Part shown: in pieces, positions 42,970 through 51,745 of the stretch
Layout: the number at the start of each line of letters is the position of its first letter
How positions within the stretch are numbered: position 1 is the first letter of the stretch
DNA from: Acidimicrobiia bacterium
GTDB lineage: Bacteria > Actinomycetota > Acidimicrobiia > Acidimicrobiales > Poriferisodalaceae
Assembly (NCBI GenBank): GCA_022820505.1
Contig: JAJEFK010000007.1
Coordinates: 58,442-122,441 of the forward strand
Direction of reading: 5' to 3'
DNA length: 64,000 nucleotides
Notes under the pieces: model-generated
The model's database searches: none
Told to the model about the DNA's origin: nothing
What the model saw: only the letters and a program-made list of their open reading frames with translations
Made by a program: the position numbers and the translations under genes

Positions 42970-44406
42970 ATGACTGACAGCGTGTTCGATGACCACGATG
43001 CGCTCGGACTTGCGGAACTTGTTCGCTTTGGCGACATCTCGCCCACTGAGCTGCTCGACGAAGCAATCGAGAGAGTCGATGCCGTGGACCGCCAATTCGG
43101 GGTGCTCGCTGATCGATATGAGGACTTCGCTCGCCGGCAGGTCGCTGACGGCCTTCCTGAGGGACCGTTCACCGGTGTGCCGTACCTGCGTAAGGACTGC
43201 AAGTGCGAGATCGCCGGCTTGTCGGCAACTGAGGGAACGCGGCTGCTCGCAGGCCGCATTGCCGAAACGACAGCGGTAGTTGCGGAGCGATTTCTGGATG
43301 CCGGCGTCGTCGTCTTTGGTGCGACCTCGGTGCCACCGCTGTCGGCATCGTTCGACACCGACCGATCGCCTGCGGGACCCTGCCGTAACCCGTGGGATCC
43401 CAGCCGGACATCCGGCGGATCATCGGCTGGTGCGGCAGTCGTGGTTGCCACCGGGGCTCTCCCGATGGCGCATGGCAACGACGGTGGGGGATCGCTGCGG
43501 ATACCTGCTGCGTGGAGCGGTGCATTCACGGTGAAGCCCTCGCGCGGACGGGTGCCTAACGGACCCGTCTACACAGAGGACTGGCTGGGCTTCGCCACCG
43601 AGGGCGTAGTCACGCGCAGCGTTCGAGACTGTGCTGCCATGCTCGACGCCCTCGCCGGACCCGAGACGGGCAGTCGGTACGTCGCTCCGCCTCCGCCCCG
43701 TTCCTACCTGGCCGAAACCCAGCGACCTGCGCAAAATCTGCGCGTAGGGGTGCTCGAACGTGATCACTACGGCACCGAGTTCGATCGCGAGTACCTCGCA
43801 GCGACGCATCGCACGGCTGACCTGCTGGCCTCGCTCGGCCACGAAGTCGAATCCACGCCGTCACCCGAATTCGACATCGACGAGCTGTCCCAGCAGCTGT
43901 TCATGACGGTGGCAGTCGACACCGTTCGCTTCCTCCGTGCGGTCGGCGAGGAACGGGGCCGGCCGGTTGACGATGCTGAGATAGAAGTCTTGCCAGCCAC
44001 AATTCGGGCGCACGGCCGCACTGTCACCGGCGAGCAGTACGCACGCACGAACGACCTCAGCATGGAGGCGGCATTCGCTTGGGACCGCTTCATGCAGCGT
44101 TACGACCTGGTGCTCTCGCCGACCATGACCAAGCCTGCACCGCCGAATGGCGAGATCTACCGACACGAAGATGACTTGGACGCCTACCGGCGCGACATCG
44201 ATGAGTATCTCAACATGACCATGGTGCAGAACGTCACCGGGCAGCCGGCGATGAGCGTGCCGTTGTGGCGGTCCGAATCGGGTTTGCCGATCGGCATGAT
44301 GTTCGTTGCCCGTTACGGCGACGAGTCGACGCTGTTCTCGTTGGCTGCCCAATTGGAAGAGGCCCATCCGTGGTGGCATGTGCGCCCGCCCGTCGCGTTC
44401 GCCTGA
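42970..44406 (+). CDS. Amidase-signature-family enzyme
   Basis: A 478-residue amidase. The Ser-cisSer-Lys triad is visible: K75 in PYLRKDCKCE, the cis-Ser in RTSGGSSAGAAVVVA (S151/S152), and the nucleophile S175 in NDGGGSLRIPAAWSG. C-terminal parts KPAPPNGEIY and TGQPAMSVPLW match the family. It hydrolyses a carboxamide to acid plus ammonia or amine. GAGGGA lies 6 bases before ATG 42970. It is divergent from the FMO operon across the shared palindrome, so the same TetR protein should control both. Confidence 0.93.
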   Translation: MTDSVFDDHDALGLAELVRFGDISPTELLDEAIERVDAVDRQFGVLADRYEDFARRQVADGLPEGPFTGVPYLRKDCKCEIAGLSATEGTRLLAGRIAETTAVVAERFLDAGVVVFGATSVPPLSASFDTDRSPAGPCRNPWDPSRTSGGSSAGAAVVVATGALPMAHGNDGGGSLRIPAAWSGAFTVKPSRGRVPNGPVYTEDWLGFATEGVVTRSVRDCAAMLDALAGPETGSRYVAPPPPRSYLAETQRPAQNLRVGVLERDHYGTEFDREYLAATHRTADLLASLGHEVESTPSPEFDIDELSQQLFMTVAVDTVRFLRAVGEERGRPVDDAEIEVLPATIRAHGRTVTGEQYARTNDLSMEAAFAWDRFMQRYDLVLSPTMTKPAPPNGEIYRHEDDLDAYRRDIDEYLNMTMVQNVTGQPAMSVPLWRSESGLPIGMMFVARYGDESTLFSLAAQLEEAHPWWHVRPPVAFA

Positions 44407-44469
44407 CGTACGCAGCCGCCGCCGTCTGCAGCCGATGACCTGTAGTGACAGCGGCGGAGGGGAGTAGCG

Positions 44470-45267
44470 GTGTTCTCGCTGGAAGGCAAGTCGGCCATCG
44501 TCACCGGTGGCGCATCGGGAATCGGCGAGGCCACCGTCCGCCGGCTTACCGCTGCGGGCGCGATGTGCGTTGTAGCGGACATCTCGGATGCCAGCGCATT
44601 GGCGACCGAGGTTGGCGGCGAGGCGCACCAGTGCGATGTCACCGATGCCGCTGCTGTGCAGGAGTTGGTGGACGCCACGGTCGATCGGTTTGGCCGACTC
44701 GACATCATGGTCAACAACGCAGGCGTCCTTGGTCCGGGCCGCGGCGTGCTGGCCGATGACCCGGTCGCGGGACGCGCCGCGCTGGAAGTCAATCTCGGCG
44801 GTGTCCTGAACGGGGTCCGTGCGGCCGGGTTGGTGATGGAACCCGGTGCGGCAATCGTGAACACTGCCTCGATGGCCGGGGTTGTGGGCTTTCCCGGCAT
44901 CGGCTGGTACGGCATGGCCAAGTGGGGCGTCGTTGGGCTTACCAAGCACGCCGCCGTCGAGTTCGGACCGCGGGGAATCCGTGTGAATTGCGTCTGCCCG
45001 ACCGGGGTGGACACGCCCATGGTTGGGGTTGAGGCCGCAGACCATTGGGCCGTTCGCAGCCAGTCGCTGATGAACCAGCACGTCACCCGCTTGGCCACTG
45101 CCGACGAGGTCGCCGCCGCGATCCACTACTTGGCATCCGATGAGGCAGCCATGATCAATGGCCATGCACTGGCCGTCGACGGCGGGCTTGCCGCTGGTCC
45201 CAGCGTGCAATTCATCGAAGCGGCTCTCGGCACGGCGATCGGAGACGAGGGCGGCATCTACGAGTAG
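44470..45267 (+). CDS. SDR family oxidoreductase
   Basis: A 265-residue classical SDR. Cofactor loop VTGGASGIGEATVRRL, NNAG in IMVNNAGVLGPGRG, catalytic Ser in NTASMAGVVGFPGIG and Tyr/Lys in WYGMAKWGVVGLTKHAA, then VCPTGVDTPM. The end DGGLAAGPSVQF is typical. GTG 44470 is preceded by GGAGGGGAG at a good distance. It follows the amidase by 63 bases on the same strand and is probably in the same operon. Its alcohol/ketone substrate is not known. Confidence 0.92.
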   Translation: MFSLEGKSAIVTGGASGIGEATVRRLTAAGAMCVVADISDASALATEVGGEAHQCDVTDAAAVQELVDATVDRFGRLDIMVNNAGVLGPGRGVLADDPVAGRAALEVNLGGVLNGVRAAGLVMEPGAAIVNTASMAGVVGFPGIGWYGMAKWGVVGLTKHAAVEFGPRGIRVNCVCPTGVDTPMVGVEAADHWAVRSQSLMNQHVTRLATADEVAAAIHYLASDEAAMINGHALAVDGGLAAGPSVQFIEAALGTAIGDEGGIYE

Positions 45268-45319
45268 CCGGCTGGGCAGCAGTGCAGGCCGTCGAGCTGT
45301 TGAGTCCGAGGCCAGTGAT

Positions 45320-45892
45320 TCAATTGCTGACCATGGCGGCGATGACGCGGTCGAGCTGGGCGCGCATGTCATCAGGGCTGAGCCGCTCGCCGCTGACCTG
45401 CTGCCACAGGTACAGGCCCATATATGCAGCCAGGCCGCCGACCGCCCTGTCCCGGCTCACTGCAGGTTCGACGCCGAGCTCAGTGAGCGCCGCAGTGAGC
45501 CATTCGATTCGACGCTCGGTCACACGCCGCAGCGAGGCCGCAACGCCTGGATCGTCGAGACTGCCGGCGAGTGCGACGTCGACGAAACCGTCGAGTCCAG
45601 TGCCCAGGCCGGCTGTAGCTGCGTCGGTGAGCCGCTGTCGGGGGTCGGTCGCCGCTTGCTCATTGACGAGGTCTGCTTCGACGATCTCCTCCCAACGCGC
45701 GAGGGCAGCCTGCAGCAGTTCCTGGCGGTTCTCGAAGTGGTGGTAGAAGCTGCCCTTGGTTGCGTCGAGCCCAGCGGCGAGCTGCTCGACGTTCACAGCT
45801 ACCGTGCCGCCCGCCGCCATTGCCCGCAGTGCTGCATCAGTCCAGTCGGATCTCGACAGGCGTGATCGCGCTGGCACCGTGCCAGCGGTCAT
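45320..45892 (-). CDS. TetR-family transcriptional repressor
   Basis: A 190-residue regulator. The N-terminal helix-turn-helix is seen in TVAVNVEQLAAGLDATKGSFYHHFENRQE (GSFYHHF is the TetR hallmark); the rest is a variable helical ligand domain. ATG 45892 is chosen because it overlaps the SDR stop as ATGA. It is the second gene of a pair whose promoter carries the operator at 46754-46773, and it most likely represses that pair, the FMO operon and the amidase. The ligand is probably the cluster's substrate or an intermediate. Confidence 0.92.
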   Translation of the reverse strand: MTAGTVPARSRLSRSDWTDAALRAMAAGGTVAVNVEQLAAGLDATKGSFYHHFENRQELLQAALARWEEIVEADLVNEQAATDPRQRLTDAATAGLGTGLDGFVDVALAGSLDDPGVAASLRRVTERRIEWLTAALTELGVEPAVSRDRAVGGLAAYMGLYLWQQVSGERLSPDDMRAQLDRVIAAMVSN

Positions 45893-46746
45893 GGCTGCCC
45901 CTGCCCTCCTTGCAGCGGCCAATCCTGATCGGGCGCGTAGAGACGTCGCAGACGCAGGGCAGCGACGCGCTCTTCGAGCAGGCTCACCGTGAGCTCGGGA
46001 TGGGGGAGCAGCCAGAAGTCTCCGGCCTTGATCCCGTCGATGGCAAGCCGGCCCACGGTGTCGGGCGAGAGCCCCCGAGCCAGGTAGTCGGCAATGTCCT
46101 CGCCGCCGGTCATCGCCGTGCCTTCATCGGCCAGCGACTTGTTGGAATTGGCCACGATGTCGGTGGCGACCGGACCGGGGCAGAGCACCGAGACGCTGAT
46201 GCCTTGATGATCCCGGCGCAGCTCCATCCCGAGCGATTCCATGATGCCGACGACTGCGAACTTGGTGCCGTTGTAGATGGCCAGGTCGGGATCCGCGACC
46301 AGACCCGACAGCGATGCGGTGGCGCTCAGGTGCCCGGATCCTTGCGCGATCAGCGTCGGCAGGAAGCTGCGGATGCCGTTGATGACGCCGTTCACGTTGA
46401 CGTCGAACAGCAGCCTCCAGTCGACCTCTGTGCACTCGGCGACAGGCTTCACCAAGCCGAGTCCCGCATTGAGGCACACCAGGTCAACCCGATCGAACTT
46501 CTCGAGGACGAGGTCTCGCAGCCTGTCCACTTCGGCGGGGTGGCGGACATCGCACGCCCAGGCTTCCGCGTTTGCGCCTGCGGCACGCAATGCCTTCGCT
46601 GCCTCACCGGCACGTGCGGCGTCGAGATCGGCGATCGCCATCCGCATGCCGTCAGCGACGCAGGCGCGCGCCAGTCCCAGCCCGATGCCGCCCGCGGCCC
46701 CGGTGATGACGGCGACACGATCTGCGCTGGTGGAGCTCGTCGTCAT
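45889..46746 (-). CDS. SDR family NAD(P)-dependent oxidoreductase
   Basis: A 285-residue classical SDR. VAVITGAAGGIGLGLARACV (cofactor), VCLNAGLGLVKPV, catalytic Ser in LSATASLSGLVADPDLAIYNGTK with Tyr-x3-Lys as YNGTK, and VLCPGPVATDIV. A 60-residue C-terminal extension holds LLPHPELTVSLLEERVAALR, seen in a subgroup of actinobacterial SDRs. ATG 46746 is chosen: TATGGT lies exactly 7 bases upstream. Cotranscribed with the TetR gene. Confidence 0.9.
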   Translation of the reverse strand: MTTSSTSADRVAVITGAAGGIGLGLARACVADGMRMAIADLDAARAGEAAKALRAAGANAEAWACDVRHPAEVDRLRDLVLEKFDRVDLVCLNAGLGLVKPVAECTEVDWRLLFDVNVNGVINGIRSFLPTLIAQGSGHLSATASLSGLVADPDLAIYNGTKFAVVGIMESLGMELRRDHQGISVSVLCPGPVATDIVANSNKSLADEGTAMTGGEDIADYLARGLSPDTVGRLAIDGIKAGDFWLLPHPELTVSLLEERVAALRLRRLYAPDQDWPLQGGQGQP

Positions 46747-46753
46747 GGCCGTG

Positions 46754-46773
46754 ACCATACTCAACCGTATGGC
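46754..46773. promoter_or_regulatory. Second TetR operator, with the SDR -10 box inside it
   Basis: ACCATAC (46754-46760), six bases, GTATGGC (46767-46773). Thirteen of the 14 arm positions match the inner part of the palindrome at 42891-42924. On the minus strand TATGGT (46759-46754) lies 7 bases before ATG 46746, so the repressor would cover the -10 box. The stop codon of the dimethylformamidase-like gene lies in the spacer. Confidence 0.7.
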
Positions 46774-48467
46774 GGCTGGTGACGGACACCGGCCAGAGGG
46801 TGCCAGCCCAGGAAACGCCTCAGCACGTTGCGAGTGATGATCTCCACTTGGGGTTCCTGCTGCGCGAGCCCGTGGCACCACTCCGTGCTTCCTGCGCAGA
46901 ACACCTCTCCGTCGCCCTTGGTCATGTGGGTGATGACCGCACTTCCGTAGCGGAGCCGGTCACGGTTCTCGGGGGTATCGCTGCCGGCGAGGGCTTCGGC
47001 CGCAAACGCCAGATCGCCGTCGGCTATCGAGAGCAGGCTGCCGGCGTGGCCGTGATCCTCCTCGGAGAGCGTCACTGGCGTCAGCGCGAGAATCTCCAGG
47101 TGCGCGGGAGTCCCGTCCTCGCCAGTCGGGTAGGGGAGCCCCGCGTGAAACGAGTAATCGATGCCGTCGGTCTCGAAACCCACCAGCGGCAGATCCGCGC
47201 CGACGACATCGCCGTAGTACACGTCAGCGCCGTCGAAGGCCCAGTGACCTGGCCGGTACACGATGAAGCCGCCGGCACCTCGGGGTGACAGGCCGCCCAT
47301 GCGTGAATAGACGCCGCGCAGCCCATTGGCGCCGAACGTCGTCACCGGGGGATGGTTGATGTAATGAGCCTCGAACGCGCCTGTGCGCTGGTCGGCATCG
47401 GGGTTGTGACGATGGGGATCGGCATGCGCGGCGTACTTGTGGCAGACCTGGGTGTGCAGGTCATCCTCCATGCGCACCTGCCACACGATGTTGCCGGCGA
47501 GGCGGGCGTAGCGTCCGCCTCGTTCGATGAAGCCGTCGAGGACGCGGCGGCCGGCGGCAGTCCAGTACTCGTCGTGGCCGGTGGTGACGACTGCGTCGTA
47601 ACGGTCGAGCACTGCAGGATCCCGGTCGAGATCCCACTGCGACAGCAACTCGGGGCCGTATCCCTCCGCCTCGAGCCACCGGGCCGTGAGCCCGTCATAG
47701 CGCGCCCAGCCGTTCGCAATCGTCCACACCGAGTAACCGTTGCTGGTGGCCCAGTCGGCAGCCGGCACGCCGACCGCGGCGCCCAGCGGAGCGGGCGGAG
47801 CTGCCAGGCGGGGTGCGCCGACTGGCACGCGGATCATGCCGCGTGACCAGGGCCGATCGAAGCTGAGCCGGGGCCGGAAGCTCTTCTCGCGGACTTCGAG
47901 GGGATCGCCGGTTTGGTCGACGTGCTCGTCGGAGAAGTAGCCGCACCCGCCGCCCCAGTCGTTGTATTCCTGCCAGCTGTACGTGGCGACCACGAGGGCC
48001 AGCTTGCTTGCGGCGCCCGGCAGCGAAGCTCGGAGCACGAAGAATGCGTCCTGGCCGACTTCGAGACTGTCCCGTTGACCGCGGCACACCACGACGTAGC
48101 CGCCGCTGGGCCACTCCGCTGGGATCTCGAATGTCGCGGCTACGGGCCAGCCGCATCCCACGGCAACGACGTCGTCGGGAACCGGATGCTCACTGCCGCG
48201 CAGGCCCGTGACCTCATGCACCTTCTCGAAGGCGGCACCATCGCGCCAGACTTCGAACCCCCACGTATCTGCCGTGGTCGACACGTGGAGCTCGACGGCT
48301 TCACCGGGTGCATAGCTGGGTCGGCCCGTGTAGCACCAGATCTGGAGAGCGTCGGGTTGGCCGATCCAGCCGTCAGCGGTGAGGCGCTCGAGCCACGACT
48401 GCCACTGGCCCTCGGCCGTGCCGCGACCGGCTGGGATACCGCGGTCGCCCTGACGAGTCTCCGTCAC
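46761..48467 (-). CDS. N,N-dimethylformamidase large-subunit-like protein
   Basis: A 568-residue protein resembling the large (beta) subunit of N,N-dimethylformamidase, a mononuclear iron amidohydrolase. Seen: IWCYTGRPSYAPGEAVELHV (beta-sandwich start), ATYSWQEYNDWGGGCGYFSDE, SQWDLDRDPAVLDRYDAVVT, TTGHDEYWTAAGRRVLDGFI, LPLVGFETDGIDYSF and VFCAGSTEWCHGLA. Tyr and Glu residues in HDEYW and STEW are candidate iron ligands (the known enzyme uses Tyr and Glu). No small subunit is adjacent. GTG 48467 overlaps the alcohol dehydrogenase stop as GTGA. It probably cleaves an N-substituted formamide or related amide. Confidence 0.85.
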   Translation of the reverse strand: MTETRQGDRGIPAGRGTAEGQWQSWLERLTADGWIGQPDALQIWCYTGRPSYAPGEAVELHVSTTADTWGFEVWRDGAAFEKVHEVTGLRGSEHPVPDDVVAVGCGWPVAATFEIPAEWPSGGYVVVCRGQRDSLEVGQDAFFVLRASLPGAASKLALVVATYSWQEYNDWGGGCGYFSDEHVDQTGDPLEVREKSFRPRLSFDRPWSRGMIRVPVGAPRLAAPPAPLGAAVGVPAADWATSNGYSVWTIANGWARYDGLTARWLEAEGYGPELLSQWDLDRDPAVLDRYDAVVTTGHDEYWTAAGRRVLDGFIERGGRYARLAGNIVWQVRMEDDLHTQVCHKYAAHADPHRHNPDADQRTGAFEAHYINHPPVTTFGANGLRGVYSRMGGLSPRGAGGFIVYRPGHWAFDGADVYYGDVVGADLPLVGFETDGIDYSFHAGLPYPTGEDGTPAHLEILALTPVTLSEEDHGHAGSLLSIADGDLAFAAEALAGSDTPENRDRLRYGSAVITHMTKGDGEVFCAGSTEWCHGLAQQEPQVEIITRNVLRRFLGWHPLAGVRHQPPYG

Positions 48468-49495
48468 GGGGTGACGATCACTTTGCACTGGTCGGTGGGC
48501 CGCCGCAGAGCTTCGAATGCTTCGGGGAGTTCGTCGAGCGTCACACGGTGGCTCAGCATGGGAGTCGGATCGAGCCGGCCCGCGGCGATCATCTCGATGA
48601 CGAAGGCGTTCTCCTCGGTGGTGTAGGTAGCCGGGAATCGCACCGTCGGTTCCTTGAGATAGGCAGCGACATGGTCGATCGAGTCGGGCTGCATGCACAC
48701 CCCGCCGGCAATGACCGAGCCCCCGTGCCGCACGATGTCGATCGCTTGGGACAGCACGCCAGGCAACCCCACGCACTCGATCACGATGTCGGGGGGCTGG
48801 CCCAGCAGACCTGTCACGGCAGCGCCCATGTCGTCGACACCCGAAGCGTCGATCAGATCGGTCGCGCCCATGACGGTTCCGAGCGACAGCCGGTGAGAGA
48901 CCGTCTCGCTCATGACCACGCGGCGCGCGCCGAAGAACCGCGCCCACGCCACGGTCGCGAGACCGATCGGACCGCCGCCGATGACCAGCACCCGGTCGCC
49001 GACCGACAGCTCAGCCTCCCGCACCAGCATCAGGCCCGTGGCCAGCGGCTCGACGGATGCGGCAATATCGAGCCCGACGCCGTCGGGAACGCGCAGCAGG
49101 TCGTTGGTGTGCACGCGGAGCAGCTCGGCATAGGCACCGTCTGGCTCGTCGGGGCCGAGGGCGCCGAAGAACTTGATCTGCTCGCAGCGATGCCCTTGTT
49201 CGGTCAGGCACCAGCCGCAGCTGCCGCAGGTGAATCGCGAGACCACGAAGACCCGATCGCCGACTGACCACGTACCGATGGGATCGGGGCCGAGTTCCGA
49301 GATGGTGCCGGCGACCTCGTGTCCCAAGATGCCTCCGGGCCGGGCGATGCCGCCTGGTGCGGTTGCATGCAGGTCTGAGCCGCAGATGCCGCACGCATGC
49401 ACTCGCAGGATTGCTTCACCGGAACCTGCGTGAGGCTCGGGCACTTCGGCGATGCGCAACGGCATCCCCGGCCCGTCGAAGACTGCGGCTCGCAT
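48464..49495 (-). CDS. Zinc-dependent alcohol dehydrogenase (MDR family), copy 1
   Basis: A 343-residue medium-chain dehydrogenase. Catalytic zinc region HACGICGSDLHAT and LGHEVAGTISELG; structural zinc loop CGSCGWCLTEQGHRC (Cys-x2-Cys-x2-Cys-x7-Cys); NAD site VLVIGGGPIGLATVAWARFFG. GTG 49498 and ATG 49495 are both possible; GGGAG lies 5 bases before the ATG. It oxidises an alcohol with NAD(P)+. First gene of a possible operon with the dimethylformamidase-like gene, and divergent from a second zinc dehydrogenase. Confidence 0.92.
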   Translation of the reverse strand: MRAAVFDGPGMPLRIAEVPEPHAGSGEAILRVHACGICGSDLHATAPGGIARPGGILGHEVAGTISELGPDPIGTWSVGDRVFVVSRFTCGSCGWCLTEQGHRCEQIKFFGALGPDEPDGAYAELLRVHTNDLLRVPDGVGLDIAASVEPLATGLMLVREAELSVGDRVLVIGGGPIGLATVAWARFFGARRVVMSETVSHRLSLGTVMGATDLIDASGVDDMGAAVTGLLGQPPDIVIECVGLPGVLSQAIDIVRHGGSVIAGGVCMQPDSIDHVAAYLKEPTVRFPATYTTEENAFVIEMIAAGRLDPTPMLSHRVTLDELPEAFEALRRPTDQCKVIVTP

Positions 49496-49611
49496 CACGT
49501 CTCCCTCACGAGGTCCTCCCCGCGGTGCCAGTCGTACTATGGATCGCGGGTCAGGTTAGATCGCCGGATGAGGAGCGCACCCTGGAGAGCGACTCCGCAG
49601 GGGAGCCATTC

Positions 49612-50730
49612 GTGACGCAGTGCATCAATACCGTCTTGTCCATCCCCGAACCGCGAACGGCGGCGCTGATCGACAAGCCCTATCCGGTGATCACGTCGGG
49701 TTTCGTCATCGTCGAGGTGGCCATTGCGCCGGTGTGCAACGAGGCCCGCATCTACCGCGACCACCAGTTCGAATGGCACGACAGTCCTACCCACCTCGGC
49801 CACGAGGGCGTGGGCACCATCGTCGAGACGGCTCCCGGATCCCGTTTCGATGCGGGCGATCGGGTCATCGTGTTTCAAGGCAACAGCTGCCAGAAGTGCT
49901 TTGTGTGCACTCAGGGCCTGTCGCCCACCCACTGCCTCGGCATTCCTTATGAGGGCCACACCGACGGCATGGCACCCCAAGACGTGACGGCCGGGCTGCT
50001 GGGTATCGAGCGGGTCAACGGCAGCAAGTCCGGCGGTTTCGGCATGGTGCAATTCCGGATCGCGCCTGAGCACATGATCGTGCGTTTGTCAGACGACCTG
50101 CGCTTCGAGCACGCCGCAGCGGGAAACTGCACCTTGGGGCCGTCGTTCACGGCCTGCGAGGAACTCGGTGTCGGCGCCGGCGATGTGGTGTTAGTCGGCG
50201 GTGTCGGGTTCATCGGTCTCGGAGCCGTGGCCAATGCGCTCTACCGCGGCGCGACCGTCATCGTGCTGGGGCGCCATCAGTACCGCATGGACTTGTGCCG
50301 GACCCTGGGCGTGCACGCCATCATCGATCCTGCCGATCCTGACTGGCTGCAGCAGGTGCATGCCGTCACCGGCGACCGCGAGGGTGCCGACGTGGCGTTC
50401 GAATGCTCCGGAGCGCCGTACTACCTCGAACGCTGTCTTTCCGGTCTGCGCCGCTACGGCAAGCTGTACTCGCTGGGCCACAGCGGCTCCGAGAGGTACT
50501 CGCTGAGCATCCTGAATGACCTGATGGATCGTCACATTTTCTGGACGGGCGGTCACGATGTCCGATTCCGTGATCGGGACGGTCTGCTGCGCATGATGGG
50601 CGATGCCGCTGTGCAGCGCAGCATCGACACGATCGTCACCCACGACCTGCCGATGTCACGTGCTGCGGAGGCCTTCGAAGCCGGCCTGTCCAAGAACTGC
50701 GGCAAGATCTACCTGCGGCCCGGCAGCTAG
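49612..50730 (+). CDS. Zinc-dependent alcohol dehydrogenase (MDR family), copy 2
   Basis: A 372-residue medium-chain dehydrogenase, longer than copy 1 and not closely similar to it. Catalytic zinc Cys in IAPVCNEARIY and His in THLGHEGVGTIVE; structural zinc loop CQKCFVCTQGLSPTHC; NAD site VLVGGVGFIGLGAVANALYRG. GTG 49612 follows GGGGAG by 7 bases. It is 10 bases ahead of the second ureohydrolase gene and surely cotranscribed. The aldehyde or alcohol substrate may come from the same N-compound path. Confidence 0.9.
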   Translation: MTQCINTVLSIPEPRTAALIDKPYPVITSGFVIVEVAIAPVCNEARIYRDHQFEWHDSPTHLGHEGVGTIVETAPGSRFDAGDRVIVFQGNSCQKCFVCTQGLSPTHCLGIPYEGHTDGMAPQDVTAGLLGIERVNGSKSGGFGMVQFRIAPEHMIVRLSDDLRFEHAAAGNCTLGPSFTACEELGVGAGDVVLVGGVGFIGLGAVANALYRGATVIVLGRHQYRMDLCRTLGVHAIIDPADPDWLQQVHAVTGDREGADVAFECSGAPYYLERCLSGLRRYGKLYSLGHSGSERYSLSILNDLMDRHIFWTGGHDVRFRDRDGLLRMMGDAAVQRSIDTIVTHDLPMSRAAEAFEAGLSKNCGKIYLRPGS

Positions 50731-50740
50731 AGAGGCACAG

Positions 50741-51691
50741 ATGGCAGACAACCCGCAACCATTGGGCGGCAACGAAATGCCTCGTTTCGCCGGCATCGCC
50801 ACCTTCATGAGGTTGCCTGCAATGCATGATCCGGCCGACCTGGACGTCGCGGTGGTGGGTGTTCCCTTCGACATCGGAACGTCGAATCGGCCAGGCGCGA
50901 GATTCGGGCCGAGGGGCATCCGTGATGAGTCGGTGCTCTTGCGCCCGTACAACATGGCCACGCGGGCAGCGCCGTTCGACAGCCTCCGCATCGATGACAC
51001 CGGCGACGTGGCAACCAACCCGTACAACCTCGCCGACGCCATCGACCGGATCACTGCGCACTATCGCTCGTTGCTCAGCGACGACGTGATGACCGCGACT
51101 CTGGGAGGCGATCACACCATCGTGCTGCCGATCCTGCGCGCCATGGCGGCAAAGCACGGCCCGGTCGGGCTCGTCCACATCGACGCCCACACTGACATCA
51201 ATGAGCACATGTTCGGCGAGGCGATAGCGCACGGCACGCCGTTCCGGCGGGCCGTCGAGGAAGGTCTGCTCGATTGCAACCGGGTGGTGCAGATCGGGAT
51301 GCGCGGCACGGGTTACGCCGCCGATGAGTTCGACTGGTCGCGCTCGCAGGGCTTCCGGGTGGTCCAGGCGGAGGACTGCTGGAATCGCAGCCTCGCGCCG
51401 CTCATGAACGAAGTGCGAGATCAGGTCAGCGGCGGACCGGTGTACATCAGCTTCGACATCGACGGGCTGGATCCTGCCTTCGCTCCGGGCACGGGCACGC
51501 CCGAAGTAGGGGGATTGACGGTGCCGCAGGCCCTCGAGATCATCCGCGGCTGCAGGGGGCTCGACATCGTGGGCTGCGACCTCGTCGAGGTGGCGCCGAT
51601 CTATGACAGCACCGGACTGACGTCACTTACGGCGGCCAACCTGGTCTACGAGATGCTGTGCGTGTTGCCCGGCGTGGAGTACCGCGACTGA
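50741..51691 (+). CDS. Ureohydrolase (agmatinase / guanidino-acid hydrolase family), copy 2
   Basis: A 316-residue binuclear-Mn ureohydrolase. Ligands in LGGDHTIVLPIL, LVHIDAHTDIN and SFDIDGLDPAFAPGTGTPEVGG; loop AHGTPFRRAVEEGLLD. This copy and copy 1 share the core motifs but differ around the substrate loop (DINEHMFGEAIAHG here, DTWSAFRGEKFHHG in copy 1), so they may act on different guanidino compounds. ATG 50741 has GAGAGG about 6 bases upstream. It ends the operon begun by the second zinc dehydrogenase. Confidence 0.92.
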   Translation: MADNPQPLGGNEMPRFAGIATFMRLPAMHDPADLDVAVVGVPFDIGTSNRPGARFGPRGIRDESVLLRPYNMATRAAPFDSLRIDDTGDVATNPYNLADAIDRITAHYRSLLSDDVMTATLGGDHTIVLPILRAMAAKHGPVGLVHIDAHTDINEHMFGEAIAHGTPFRRAVEEGLLDCNRVVQIGMRGTGYAADEFDWSRSQGFRVVQAEDCWNRSLAPLMNEVRDQVSGGPVYISFDIDGLDPAFAPGTGTPEVGGLTVPQALEIIRGCRGLDIVGCDLVEVAPIYDSTGLTSLTAANLVYEMLCVLPGVEYRD

Positions 51692-51745
51692 GACTGGGCA
51701 CCGGGCAGCGCTTCGCGCTCGCTCCATGCGCGACAGACTGAGGCC

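Noticed and set aside
45315..45323. GTGATTCAA resembling the Lrp-type core
   Set aside because: It lies between two convergent gene ends, not at a promoter, and lacks the second half-site.
49520..49560. CGTACTATGG between the two zinc dehydrogenases as a third TetR operator
   Set aside because: It does not match ACCATAC-N6-GTATGG in spacing or arms.
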